A DNA stretch of 19,678 bases from an uncultured Pedobacter sp. (GTDB taxonomy: Bacteria; Bacteroidota; Bacteroidia; Sphingobacteriales; Sphingobacteriaceae). Shown in pieces: positions 6,463-14,753 of the stretch (position 1 is the first letter of the stretch; each line of letters opens with the position of its first letter). Below the pieces are notes generated by a model, which ran no database searches, had not been told where the DNA came from, and worked only from the letters and a program-made list of their open reading frames with translations. The stretch spans positions 1-19,678 of the forward strand of contig NZ_CAMLHF010000096.1 of the NCBI RefSeq assembly GCF_946479715.1, written 5' to 3'. The translations under genes were made by a program, and so were the position numbers.

Positions 6463-9400
6463 TTATTCGAAATTGATCCAATCTATACTTATCAAATCCC
6501 TATTTGGTGGGGTATTCTTTAAAAACACAAAATAAAGATCATGTTTGCCACCCAGGTCTTTTATGGAAGTGCTCAACTCAGTATACTTTTCCCAGTTACC
6601 TGTTGAGGTAAAATTAACCGTACTAATTACTTCTCCTTTTGGAGAATCAATATGTACCTCTATAGTTCCACTATGATTTGCTGAAGCATAATAGTAGGTA
6701 AGTTTACCAATATTCTTAAGGTCAATATTTTTAAACACGATATAAGACTTATTATGGATGCTACCCACATATCTATCGCTTTTATCGACGTTATTGAAAA
6801 CATCTGCATCTTCTGCCTGTACTTTTGCCGGACGTAGCACAATCGTTTCCTTTTTTGTTAAAGGAGTTATCGCCCCACCTTTGTCAGTATACGACGCAGA
6901 GAAAATGTATCTACCCTGATCTTTATTAGCTAAATGCTGTTTTAAAGCAACTGCTCCTTGTTGCGGCAATGCAGCATTAGTTTTTTTGGCATTTAAGCTT
7001 AAAATATATTTAACAATCTCAGTTGCATCATCATTAGAAATCTGAGGGTGTGCGCTCATTGCATGTTCTCCCCAAACACCGCCACCTCCAACAATGATCT
7101 TCTTAGCTAAGCGAATTACAGCATCTTTATTACCGGTATAACGTTGTGCAACCTGCATAAATGAAGGACCCACTGATTTACCATTTATCTGGTGGCAGGC
7201 TTTACAGTCGCTTTTAGCAACTAAAGATTTACCAAAATTATATGTTGGTGTAATCTCCTGATGACCTACCAATGCCTGGTTACTTTCTACCTTTGCAATA
7301 AAATCAAGGTTCACCTTTACTTTTTTTGCATCTATAACCTTATCCTCGTTATCCTTCACATCAACTTTATAATTAAAGTTAGAAGCCTTAGGGAAGAAGA
7401 AAGAAGTATTACTGGTTGTATTTATTACTACCTGAGGCATCGTATTACCTACCTTAATCACAACCGTATCCAACCCGCTTTTGCCCGCTGCATCAGTTAC
7501 TTTTAAAATAGCATTGTATATGCCATTTTTTTGAAATGTATAGTTAACGTTTTGTTCTGTTGATGCGATCTTGTTTCCTTCAAAACTCCACTCGTACGAC
7601 AGCTTATCATCATCGTCATTATCATAACTCTTCGAGGTAAAAGCAACTTTGTATGGAGCAATTCCAATAGTATCTTTTGTTTCAATTTTAGCAAACGGAG
7701 CACGATTTCCACCATTATAATCAATACGAACCAAACGCGCATCAACGTTATCTATCCCATATACAGATCCGTATTCCAACATATAAAATGACCCTTCCGG
7801 CCCAACCTCTATATCAATTGGACGTCTAAAATCGCCATTAGTTTCCATAAAAGGCTCCATGCGTACATAGTTTTGATTCTCATCCAGACGAACTGCAAAT
7901 ACCCAGTTTCTCATCCAATCGTACATAAAAAGTGCTTTATCATAATATTCAGGAAACTTAGTATCAGATTTAAGCGCTGCATTATAATGATATACAGGCC
8001 CGCCCATAGCACACCTTCCGCCTTGTCCCAAAGCAGGGAATTCTTCTGATCTGTTATAAGGATACCACACCATAGCTTTTTGAGCCGGTGGCAATATTTG
8101 AGCACCAGTACTATATGGAGAGTTGTTTGCAGGACCGTTTACATCAAAGAAATCCCCTACTTTTTTGGTTGCAAAATCATACTCTTTATAAGCTTTATTG
8201 TCTCCAACAAAATATGGCCAGCCATAATTTCCAGCTTTTTTTGCCTGATTAAATTCGTCGTACCCACGTGGGCCCTGTAACCCATCAGTACCAGAATCTG
8301 GCCCAACCTCTCCCCAATAGACGATAGAAGTTTCAGGATCTACTGACATTCTATAAGGGTTACGACAACCCATTACATAAATTTCAGGACGTGTTTTTGG
8401 GGTTCCTTTAGCAAATAAATTTCCTTCAGGAATAGTGTAACTCCCATCTGCCTCAGGATGAATCCGCAGGATCTTGCCACGCAAGTCGTTTGTATTTCCG
8501 GCTGATCTTTCTGCATCAAACGTTAAGCGATTATCCCTTCTATCAATAGGAGCAAAACCATCCGATTCAAAGGGCACGGTATTATCCCCCGTTGAAATAT
8601 ATAGATTCTTGTACTTATCCCAGGCTAAAGAACCACCTGTATGGGCACTTACTTCAAGATCAATTGGAACTTCTATAATCACCTGCTCAGATTTAAGGTC
8701 AAGCTCATTTTCCGTACTAATTTTAAAGCGAGAAATATGTTGTTTGTACTTATCTCCCGTAGAAGCAGTGTAAAAGAAATACAAATAGTTATTTGTTGCA
8801 AAATCAGGATCAATAGTCATCCCCAACAAACCATTAAGGTATTTATCTACAGCTTTCACAGGAAATTTGTAAACCAATGTAGTTTTACCATCGGCAGGAT
8901 TGTATACGTAAAAATTACCGGCACGCTCAATAAAAAACACCCTGCCGTCAGGAGCTACAGATAATTCCATAGGCTCATTTAAATCATTAGATAAAACTGT
9001 TTTAGTAAAACGGTTATCCTCTGGCTTTTTAACTGCGTATGCTTTTGAATAATCCAATGTTACATTGGTACCAATGGCATACTTAATACCCCCAAGGAGG
9101 TGGCTTAAAAATAACGGTTCGCTAAAGCTTTCGTCGGTATGTCCTCCGCCTGTATAAAAAGCACGACCACCATCAAATTCATGGTACCAGGCAATAGGAT
9201 GGTTCTCTCCATTTTCTCCTCCTTCATAGCTATCTTCATCTAATTTAGCCAGAACCTTTATATCTTCCTGTATGCTTTTATAGTTATACCACTCATCAGT
9301 ACGATCCCACCTTTTCGGCAGGCCTTTAGTAGATATATGGGTGGTGTCAATCACATCAATAGTTGCCTTACGCACATTAGGATTACCCGGATGGCTTTTA

Positions 9401-9861
9401 AAATAAGCACCAACAAGCTTATTATACCAAGGCCAATCGTATTCAGTATCTGCAGCAGCGTGAACTCCGGCGTAACCACCACCGGATTGAATATACCTTT
9501 CAAAAGCCACCTGCTCATCGGCATTTAATACATTCATAGTGGTGCTTAAAAAGATTACAGCACTATAGTTTTTTAAACTATCCTGAACAAAATAAGCTGA
9601 ATTCTTAGTTGTATCTACAATAAAATTATTTTCCTTACCCAGCTTTTGTATAGCGGCAATACCGGCTGGAATAGAAGAGTGATAAAAGCCCTTGGTTTTT
9701 GAAAACACCAGAATACGGGCGGGTTTTGCAGGTATAGAAACACTAGAAACAGGAGTAGCAGGTGTTTTAGGCGCTACCGTTTTGCAGGCATAAAATACAA
9801 CAGAAGTGCAAACTGTTGAGAATACAGCAAGGTAAATTTTAAAGTATTTAGTTTTAAGCAT
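6463..9861 (-). CDS. Multimodular lipoprotein: ThuA, PQQ-type sugar dehydrogenase, PKD, cytochrome c, CBM6-like
   Basis: A 1132-residue surface or periplasmic lipoprotein with lipid Cys26 (VVFYAC). Modules in order: a ThuA-like class-I-amidotransferase fold at about 48-262 (LVFSKTKGFYHSS, GGGYAGVHAAADTE); a six-bladed sugar dehydrogenase of the soluble-glucose-dehydrogenase type at about 283-716, with His407 (SAHTGGSL) and Arg500-Asn501 (GCRNPYRM) at the positions of the catalytic base and PQQ-contacting Arg of that family; a PKD domain at 721-805; a class-I cytochrome c at about 875-958 with haem motif CKACH (886-890) and probable axial Met935; and a CBM6-like domain at about 1008-1132. Oxidation of a bound sugar could pass electrons from PQQ to the in-chain haem. 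It heads the run with the hydrolase 7 bp downstream. No frameshift is seen across 3.4 kb. Confidence 0.88.
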   Translation of the reverse strand: MLKTKYFKIYLAVFSTVCTSVVFYACKTVAPKTPATPVSSVSIPAKPARILVFSKTKGFYHSSIPAGIAAIQKLGKENNFIVDTTKNSAYFVQDSLKNYSAVIFLSTTMNVLNADEQVAFERYIQSGGGYAGVHAAADTEYDWPWYNKLVGAYFKSHPGNPNVRKATIDVIDTTHISTKGLPKRWDRTDEWYNYKSIQEDIKVLAKLDEDSYEGGENGENHPIAWYHEFDGGRAFYTGGGHTDESFSEPLFLSHLLGGIKYAIGTNVTLDYSKAYAVKKPEDNRFTKTVLSNDLNEPMELSVAPDGRVFFIERAGNFYVYNPADGKTTLVYKFPVKAVDKYLNGLLGMTIDPDFATNNYLYFFYTASTGDKYKQHISRFKISTENELDLKSEQVIIEVPIDLEVSAHTGGSLAWDKYKNLYISTGDNTVPFESDGFAPIDRRDNRLTFDAERSAGNTNDLRGKILRIHPEADGSYTIPEGNLFAKGTPKTRPEIYVMGCRNPYRMSVDPETSIVYWGEVGPDSGTDGLQGPRGYDEFNQAKKAGNYGWPYFVGDNKAYKEYDFATKKVGDFFDVNGPANNSPYSTGAQILPPAQKAMVWYPYNRSEEFPALGQGGRCAMGGPVYHYNAALKSDTKFPEYYDKALFMYDWMRNWVFAVRLDENQNYVRMEPFMETNGDFRRPIDIEVGPEGSFYMLEYGSVYGIDNVDARLVRIDYNGGNRAPFAKIETKDTIGIAPYKVAFTSKSYDNDDDDKLSYEWSFEGNKIASTEQNVNYTFQKNGIYNAILKVTDAAGKSGLDTVVIKVGNTMPQVVINTTSNTSFFFPKASNFNYKVDVKDNEDKVIDAKKVKVNLDFIAKVESNQALVGHQEITPTYNFGKSLVAKSDCKACHQINGKSVGPSFMQVAQRYTGNKDAVIRLAKKIIVGGGGVWGEHAMSAHPQISNDDATEIVKYILSLNAKKTNAALPQQGAVALKQHLANKDQGRYIFSASYTDKGGAITPLTKKETIVLRPAKVQAEDADVFNNVDKSDRYVGSIHNKSYIVFKNIDLKNIGKLTYYYASANHSGTIEVHIDSPKGEVISTVNFTSTGNWEKYTELSTSIKDLGGKHDLYFVFLKNTPPNRDLISIDWINFE

Positions 9862-10158
9862 AAAAATATTGGGTTAATGTGGCTCCCGGCCAAAAGAATT
9901 TAAAGTAAGATCACGAATCAATTTGCCTTGAATATTGGCAGGCATTTAGGGGTTAGCTACTCACAATCACTTGGTTTAGGTCTGTATTAAAGTTCATTTT
10001 GAAGTAAACTTAGCAATTATAATGAAAAAGACCTCAATAAAGCGAACATATGCAAACAAACGCACTGGCAGCTAAACAATTAGATAAAATATTCATCAGA
10101 ATTTAACATACTAATTCTTATATATTTATTACATTCGGAAACATTTAAATATAATCCT
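9862..10158. other. Divergent intergenic region, 297 bp
   Basis: This AT-rich spacer separates the start of the ThuA/dehydrogenase gene from the start of the small lipoprotein gene and should hold both promoters. On the minus strand TAAGTTTA at 10005-10012, with TTG 22 bp upstream (10035-10037), is one base from the Bacteroidota consensus; it would give a leader of about 140 nt. On the plus strand TATATTTA at 10121-10128 is also one base off. I see no ORF, RNA gene or strong hairpin. Confidence 0.4.
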
Positions 10159-10770
10159 ATGCTGAAAAAATCTGTACTAGCAGGCATGGCATTTTTAATG
10201 CTCTCTTGTGGTAATCAAAAAAAAGAAGAAAGTGATTCAGGGACTGGCAGTGTTATCGACAAAGTCAGTAATCTGAATAAGGTGGCTCAATCCGCGGATA
10301 AAATGGAGGAGATGACCGCGGAACTAAAAAAACTAACACCCTTAACCAATGAGCAGCTGAAAGCTGCAGTACCAGAAACACTCGACGGGGTGAAAAGAAA
10401 AAGCTTTAGTGCTGGCGGTTATGCTGTAAGTGGCCTGAGCACCATTGAAGCTGAATATGGCGACGACATTAAATACGTAAAAGTTGGCATCATTGATGGC
10501 GCAGGAGAATCTGGAAGTGCTATTATTTCTTTAATGGCCATGACACTAAGTATGGACAGAGAATCAGAATCTAATGGGACTGTATCTAAAACGGTAGACT
10601 TTAATGGCGTTCGCTCTATAACAGAGGAAACCAAATCTGAAAGCTCAATTAGCTCATCCATCAAATTCCTTTATAAAGACAGATATTCTGTAAGCTTGGA
10701 TGGAACAGGATACAGTCTTCAGGAATTAGAGTCATTTTTGAAAAGCGTAAAACTTAACGAATTAAAGTAA
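10159..10770 (+). CDS. Small lipoprotein of unknown function
   Basis: A 203-residue protein with a lipoprotein signal: a short hydrophobic stretch, then LSCG with lipid Cys17, followed by a charged KKEESD linker. A helical region at about 35-70 (KMEEMTAELKKL) precedes a compact domain with alternating strands to the C-terminus. No catalytic motif or known domain is recognised, and only one Cys is present. It appears monocistronic, with the divergent dehydrogenase gene upstream and a strong bidirectional terminator 12 bp after its stop. A structural or binding role in the envelope is the most that can be suggested. Confidence 0.75.
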   Translation: MLKKSVLAGMAFLMLSCGNQKKEESDSGTGSVIDKVSNLNKVAQSADKMEEMTAELKKLTPLTNEQLKAAVPETLDGVKRKSFSAGGYAVSGLSTIEAEYGDDIKYVKVGIIDGAGESGSAIISLMAMTLSMDRESESNGTVSKTVDFNGVRSITEETKSESSISSSIKFLYKDRYSVSLDGTGYSLQELESFLKSVKLNELK

Positions 10771-10782
10771 TTCGATTTACAA

Positions 10783-10836
10783 TAATGATCATAAAAAAAC
10801 CTTAGATGAAAATCTAAGGTTTTTTTATGATCATTA
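10783..10836. terminator. Bidirectional rho-independent terminator, perfect 25-bp stem
   Basis: Arms 10783-10807 and 10812-10836 are exactly complementary over 25 bp with a GAAA tetraloop. The core CCTTAGAT/ATCTAAGG is flanked by an A7/T7 tract, so either strand gives a GC-containing hairpin followed by U residues. It serves both convergent genes, 10159-10770 (+) and 10843-11178 (-), and lies 6 bp from the latter's stop. Confidence 0.9.
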
Positions 10837-10842
10837 TGTTTC

Positions 10843-11178
10843 TCACGCGTTATAAACATAGAACTTCTTATCCCTTATAGGCTGTCCTTTAATCTCTAAG
10901 TATTCTCCCTTTTTATCTCTGGTATGCTTTAATACGAACGGCTCATCACTTGCTTTGCAGGCTTCAAAAGCTAGTTTTAGTCGATCTATGTGTGTATCGG
11001 CACCAACTTTCCATTTTTTATCTAAATACCAAAAATAAGCGGAAAAATTTCTTGTACTCCCTAACATTTTTCCATCTAACCTAATATGAGTTGGGTTTAA
11101 TTCTTTGTAAGGAAGAACTGCTTGAATATAAAACTCACTAAAATTCTTGTATTCAGGAATAACGTTTATTGCGCTCAT
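10843..11178 (-). CDS. Hypothetical cytosolic protein, 111 aa
   Basis: A 111-residue protein with no signal peptide and no membrane segment, ending in a basic, aromatic tail (RDKKFYVYNA). It is rich in aromatic residues (FSAYFWYLDKKWK at about 45-57) and in Lys, with mixed alpha/beta propensity. I do not recognise the family. It is separated from the lipoprotein gene by the bidirectional terminator and is divergent from the S41 peptidase gene with 149 bp between the starts, so it is a monocistronic unit. Coding support comes from its defined start, protein-like composition and the dedicated terminator next to its stop. Confidence 0.65.
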   Translation of the reverse strand: MSAINVIPEYKNFSEFYIQAVLPYKELNPTHIRLDGKMLGSTRNFSAYFWYLDKKWKVGADTHIDRLKLAFEACKASDEPFVLKHTRDKKGEYLEIKGQPIRDKKFYVYNA

Positions 11179-11266
11179 AATTAATTTTTGCGCAATTTAC
11201 ATCATTTCTATTCTGGTGACAATTTTTTTGGGCTAATAATCTTGTGCTTTTTATCTAATTTAAGGC

Positions 11267-11298
11267 TTGTAATAAAAACTAAAAACCTGATATCTTTA
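11267..11298 (+). promoter_or_regulatory. Candidate promoter of the S41 peptidase gene
   Basis: TATCTTTA at 11291-11298 differs from TAnnTTTG only in the last base and is preceded, 21 bp upstream, by TTG at 11267-11269. The predicted leader is about 20-25 nt before the ATG at 11328. Confidence 0.4.
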
Positions 11299-11327
11299 AT
11301 ATATTAATCTTCAACCAAATTACTGTA

Positions 11328-12770
11328 ATGAAAATATTCAACGCCCTCCTTATAATCCTTTCATTCCCCTCTTTACTATCGGCACAACAGACATCTTGTA
11401 ACTGTTTGGACAACTTAAATGAAACCATTGTTAAAACTGAAATCAACTATGCCGGCTTCCCCACTAAGGTGAATGCAAAGACAAAACCTGATTATGATAA
11501 TCTAATAACCAATCTGCGTGCAAAAGCAGGAAATAAAAGCAATACAAAAAGCTGTTTCTACCTCATAAAAGACTATATAAGATTTTTTAAGGACAAACAT
11601 TTCTCATTGACCTACCTGAATAAAAATGATTACGACAATGAGACAGGAGAGATTGATGAATCTTATTTCAAAACCCTGAAACCTGGCAATAGTGTTGAAG
11701 GCGTATGGGCTAATCCAGACAGCTCAATCACCCTAGGGATAAAGAAATTCCCAGGCAACGAATACAAGGCCATTATCCTTAAAGCAAAGGATGAAAAGCT
11801 TCCAAAAGGTTTGGTTTATTTTACGCTAAAGCCCCACAAAAAGGGTTATCTGTTACAACAATACAATGTGTTCAACAGCATAGATTTTTATGCCCAGCAA
11901 AGAGGCGGCTTACTGCAATTGTGGAATTTTTCACTTTTTGGAAGGATTTCACCAAAAGAAATGACCGCTAGCGAAAAAACGGAGTTAAACACATGGAAGA
12001 ATAATAACAATGGATTAGATTTTAATCAGCTAGATAAAGAAACCAGCTATATCAAAATTCCAACCTTCTTTAACAACGACAGTAAGATCCAGAAATTAGT
12101 TGCAACAAACGACAAAGCGATTAGAAATAGTAAGTACCTGATCATCGATCTCCGTGGAAATGGAGGTGGTAATTCCGGCTGGAGTTTTCTATTGCCCTAT
12201 GTAATGACCAATCCTATTAAACAGGACGACCCCTTACTCCGCATATCGAAAGACAATGTTCAGATTAAAAGATCAGAGCTTGAATATCTTGTAAAAAATC
12301 CTTTGCCCGAGGATGCAAAGAAATATTATCCCGATGAATATATAAGCATACTTAAAAAAATTTATGAAGAGCTTCCGGCCGCTAAAAGCACCTTTTATGA
12401 GGTTCCTGGATTAACTATTCCAATTGATTCTGTTCTCAGCAGTCCCTCCAGAGTAGCACTAATAACCGATGAACTTTGCGGAAGTTCTACAGAATACTTT
12501 TTTCAATTGATGAAACAAAGCAAAAAGACCACAAGATACGGTTCAAATAGCGTAGGAATGATGGATTATGAGGGCCCATCTTCAACAACCCCACTTCCAT
12601 GTAAAGAGCTTATTCTAATGATGCCCGTTTCAAAATCGAGTTGGACCGATAAAGATCCAATTGATGAGGTTGGCTTTAGTCCTGATGTCAAGCTTAAAAT
12701 ACCAGGAAAGCAATGGATAGAATACATCGTTAAGGATCTTAAGAAAAAGGGTAGTGAGTTCATTCATTGA
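11328..12770 (+). CDS. Exported S41-family (C-terminal-processing-like) peptidase
   Basis: A 480-residue protein with a Sec signal peptide (MKIFNALLIILSFPSLLSAQ). The C-terminal half carries the S41 core: DLRGNGGGNSGW at 274-285 forms the conserved strand and Gly-rich turn, and DELCGSSTEYF at 381-391 holds the probable nucleophile Ser386. The N-terminal 240 residues contain a helical tail-processing-like region, but I see no clear PDZ domain, unlike housekeeping CtpA/Prc. This is the architecture of many Bacteroidota S41 paralogues, which are periplasmic and of unknown substrate. Cys24 and Cys26 just after the signal are unusual in so Cys-poor a protein. The TlpA-like gene follows 99 bp downstream on the same strand. 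Confidence 0.85.
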   Translation: MKIFNALLIILSFPSLLSAQQTSCNCLDNLNETIVKTEINYAGFPTKVNAKTKPDYDNLITNLRAKAGNKSNTKSCFYLIKDYIRFFKDKHFSLTYLNKNDYDNETGEIDESYFKTLKPGNSVEGVWANPDSSITLGIKKFPGNEYKAIILKAKDEKLPKGLVYFTLKPHKKGYLLQQYNVFNSIDFYAQQRGGLLQLWNFSLFGRISPKEMTASEKTELNTWKNNNNGLDFNQLDKETSYIKIPTFFNNDSKIQKLVATNDKAIRNSKYLIIDLRGNGGGNSGWSFLLPYVMTNPIKQDDPLLRISKDNVQIKRSELEYLVKNPLPEDAKKYYPDEYISILKKIYEELPAAKSTFYEVPGLTIPIDSVLSSPSRVALITDELCGSSTEYFFQLMKQSKKTTRYGSNSVGMMDYEGPSSTTPLPCKELILMMPVSKSSWTDKDPIDEVGFSPDVKLKIPGKQWIEYIVKDLKKKGSEFIH

Positions 12771-12783
12771 GTAAGTTTCCTTA

Positions 12784-12818
12784 TTCATCACATTTTTACC
12801 GTTGTTCATCACATTTTA
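12784..12818 (+). repeat. Pair of 13-bp direct repeats, 21-bp period, possible operator
   Basis: TTCATCACATTTT occurs at 12784-12796 and again at 12805-12817, start to start 21 bp, or two helical turns, so both copies face the same side of the DNA. They lie 53-86 bp before the TlpA-like start. A half-related TGTGTGAT follows near 12850. The arrangement suggests a site for a dimeric or tandem-binding regulator, but no regulator is identified. Confidence 0.4.
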
Positions 12819-12869
12819 ATAAATCAGTTCATGTAAAGGTTATTATTGTGTGATAGAAAATGATCCGGT

Positions 12870-14372
12870 ATGAAAAAAAATATTGCCCTATTCTGCTTAA
12901 TGTTTGCTGCTGTACAGGCTTCGGCCCAGTTTAACCTCCGGGGACAGATCATAAATTACTCTGGCAAAGAAGACTTAGTTGTCAACACCCCATTGGTTTA
13001 TGGCTTTCATAAAGAGAACTCTATATCCATTCCTATAGCCAAAAACGGCACATTCAATATCACCCTACCCACTAAAGCACAAAATTTTGTCAGTTTGATC
13101 TTTCAAAGGCAGTTTTATCTGCTTCTGATCACCAAGAATAAAACCTTAACAGCTAGTATAAATGAAAATGATAAAAAACTTGAGCTCTTATCAGGTACAG
13201 CTTTGTCGGAAAACAAGCTTCTGCAAAAAATCAATATAATGGAAAATCCTGTTTTTATGGAAGAGCAGGCCAGGCATTTTTATGAGGGTCTTAGCTTTTC
13301 CGAATTGAATACCAGGCTGATCCAACCTTATTTTGCAAAACGAAATGAAAAAATAAACATCGTAACCACTTCAAAAATTTCATTGAAGAACAAAAAGCTG
13401 ATCACATCAGAAGTAAAGTCTGTTGCTTACAATTATCTAAACGATTTTGCCAGAACACAGCTCAACAATAAGTCTACCATAGACAGCATGATTATTAATA
13501 TTTTTGATAATAGTATCATTAAACCTGAAGTTCTTCCTGCTGGCCCTCAGTATTATTCCTTTGCCGACAACTATCTACGCTACCTGGAAACCAAAGCCTT
13601 TTTAAAGATTAAGAAAGATAGCATCAAACCTACGGAGCCAATCCCGTACTATGGGATCAGTTTAGATAGTGCCAATGTCGTAGTAAAAAAATATGGAAAG
13701 CCATATTGGAGGTGGGTGGGCAGCACCAAGAACTTTCCTGAACCGGTTACCGAACAGTATACATATCAGCAGATTATAAACTTATACTATGATAAAGATC
13801 TAAGGCAAATAGCAGCCCTTTCAGACGTATTTAAAAAGCAGTTTCCTCTAAGTAGTTTCAATCAGGAGATTAACCAAAAAGTAAATTCATTAAAGAAAAT
13901 GCTTGCTCAGAACGAATCAAATACAGATATCGTGGTTTTAAAAGATTACAACAAAATACAATCAGTTTATGATGTTGTAGGTAAGTATAAAGGCAAGGTG
14001 GTTTATCTTGATGTTTGGGGCACATGGTGCGGCCCCTGTAAAGAAGAGCTTAAATTTATGCCCCAACTCAAATCGGCTTTTACCAATAAGGATGTTATAT
14101 TTCTTTACCTGGATATGGATGAGGAAGATCGTGATGTCATCTGGAAAGAGTTCATTAAAGTGAATGGATTAACAGGTGTACACTTCCGTAAGAACAGACA
14201 AACTATAGCCCCGATATGGAAAGAATTATTGGCAGATAATCAAGATAAAGCTGAATACTACCCCCAGTATTTCATTTTTGATAAAGAGGGAAAGATAGCC
14301 GTAAGTAAGGCTTTACGCCCAAGCGACAAAGAAGCGCTTTATCAGCAAATCAATTCTGTATTGGCTCGTTAA
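12870..14372 (+). CDS. TlpA-like thiol-disulfide oxidoreductase with long N-terminal region
   Basis: A 500-residue exported protein with a signal peptide (MKKNIALFCLMFAAVQASAQ). Residues 22-105 look like the beta-rich DUF4369-like module common in Bacteroidota TlpA proteins, followed by a mostly helical spacer to about 350. The C-terminal thioredoxin fold (about 352-500) has the active site WGTWCGPCKEE (Cys387/Cys390), cis-Pro465 in YYPQYFIF and FDKEG before the last strand. It probably reduces periplasmic disulfides, for example in cytochrome maturation or of an envelope partner. Its position 99 bp after the S41 peptidase gene may reflect co-regulation; the paired direct repeats sit in that gap. 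A weak terminator follows at 14527. Confidence 0.87.
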   Translation: MKKNIALFCLMFAAVQASAQFNLRGQIINYSGKEDLVVNTPLVYGFHKENSISIPIAKNGTFNITLPTKAQNFVSLIFQRQFYLLLITKNKTLTASINENDKKLELLSGTALSENKLLQKINIMENPVFMEEQARHFYEGLSFSELNTRLIQPYFAKRNEKINIVTTSKISLKNKKLITSEVKSVAYNYLNDFARTQLNNKSTIDSMIINIFDNSIIKPEVLPAGPQYYSFADNYLRYLETKAFLKIKKDSIKPTEPIPYYGISLDSANVVVKKYGKPYWRWVGSTKNFPEPVTEQYTYQQIINLYYDKDLRQIAALSDVFKKQFPLSSFNQEINQKVNSLKKMLAQNESNTDIVVLKDYNKIQSVYDVVGKYKGKVVYLDVWGTWCGPCKEELKFMPQLKSAFTNKDVIFLYLDMDEEDRDVIWKEFIKVNGLTGVHFRKNRQTIAPIWKELLADNQDKAEYYPQYFIFDKEGKIAVSKALRPSDKEALYQQINSVLAR

Positions 14373-14526
14373 ACTTCAAAGATTGGTCGAATAGCTTTTG
14401 TCATTAGGCTTTCTTTTTGAGGATTTTGTACATTAAATACTCTTATATACTACCGACTAAGTGTACTCGGCTGTAACACTCGCTTACTGCCCATACACCT
14501 CAGCTCCGGCTGGGGCAGCGCTAATC

Positions 14527-14550
14527 AACACGATAGCGATTGTGTTTTTT
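14527..14550 (+). terminator. Probable terminator of the TlpA-like gene
   Basis: AACACGAT pairs with ATTGTGTT (one G-T pair) around an AGCG loop, followed by TTTT. It lies 154 bp after the TlpA-like stop, so the distance is long, but it is the first plus-strand hairpin with a T-run. Confidence 0.45.
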
Positions 14551-14596
14551 CCGTGTGTTACTGCAATACAAATTGCATAAATTTGCCATACAGGTT

Positions 14597-14718
14597 AAAT
14601 GATTATTCTGTTAAATTTATCATTGTCAATTATATATTGTCAATTGATCATTGGATAGCCTGTTTGCGGCATCAATTACCCCTAAAGCCGGAAGTGTTAG
14701 TCGCGCTTCCGGCTTTTT
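14597..14718 (+). repeat. Left copy of a ~120-bp diverged direct repeat flanking the GH16 gene
   Basis: Shared blocks with the copy at 16189-16305, in the same order and orientation: an identical 18 bp (AAATGATTATTCTGTTAA), TGTCAATTG, CATTGGAT, TTTGCGGCA, and a final 22 bp with 20 identities ending CTTCCGGCTTTTT. The last block forms a hairpin: 14684-14694 pairs perfectly with 14706-14716 (11 bp), followed by T residues on the plus strand. In this copy it lies just after the GH16 stop. Confidence 0.75.
14684..14718 (+). terminator. Hairpin with T-run in the left repeat copy
   Basis: A perfect 11-bp stem (AAAGCCGGAAG with CTTCCGGCTTT), an 11-nt loop and a T-run on the plus strand. The T-run favours the plus direction, toward the GH16 3' end. 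The minus strand has only a three-T tail, so for GH16 it may act as an mRNA 3'-end stem. Confidence 0.55.
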
Positions 14719-14753
14719 CTTATGCTGTTACAGGGAATCCATGATTAGAGAAC

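Larger units (their letters stand above)
14373..14753. other. Convergent intergenic region with a GC-rich patch and the left repeat copy
   Basis: This 381-bp stretch lies between the convergent TlpA-like and GH16 genes. Bases 14461-14520 are strikingly GC-rich (37 of 60 by hand count) compared with the flanks. A hairpin with T-run at 14527-14550 follows, then the left copy of the direct repeat (14597-14718) with its own hairpin. No convincing gene is present. A minus-strand open frame at about 14484-14592, ending AAPAGAEVYGQ, has no ATG start and is not recognised; it could be a relic. Confidence 0.5.

Noticed and set aside
7261..8964. Plus-strand frames of 60-107 codons opposite the large ThuA/dehydrogenase gene
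   Set aside because: The opposite strand has an uninterrupted, domain-rich 1132-codon gene; these frames are low in complexity and have no motifs.
12784..12818. Considered as a CRISPR-like repeat
   Set aside because: Only two 13-bp copies with an 8-bp spacer and no cas genes; the geometry fits an operator instead.
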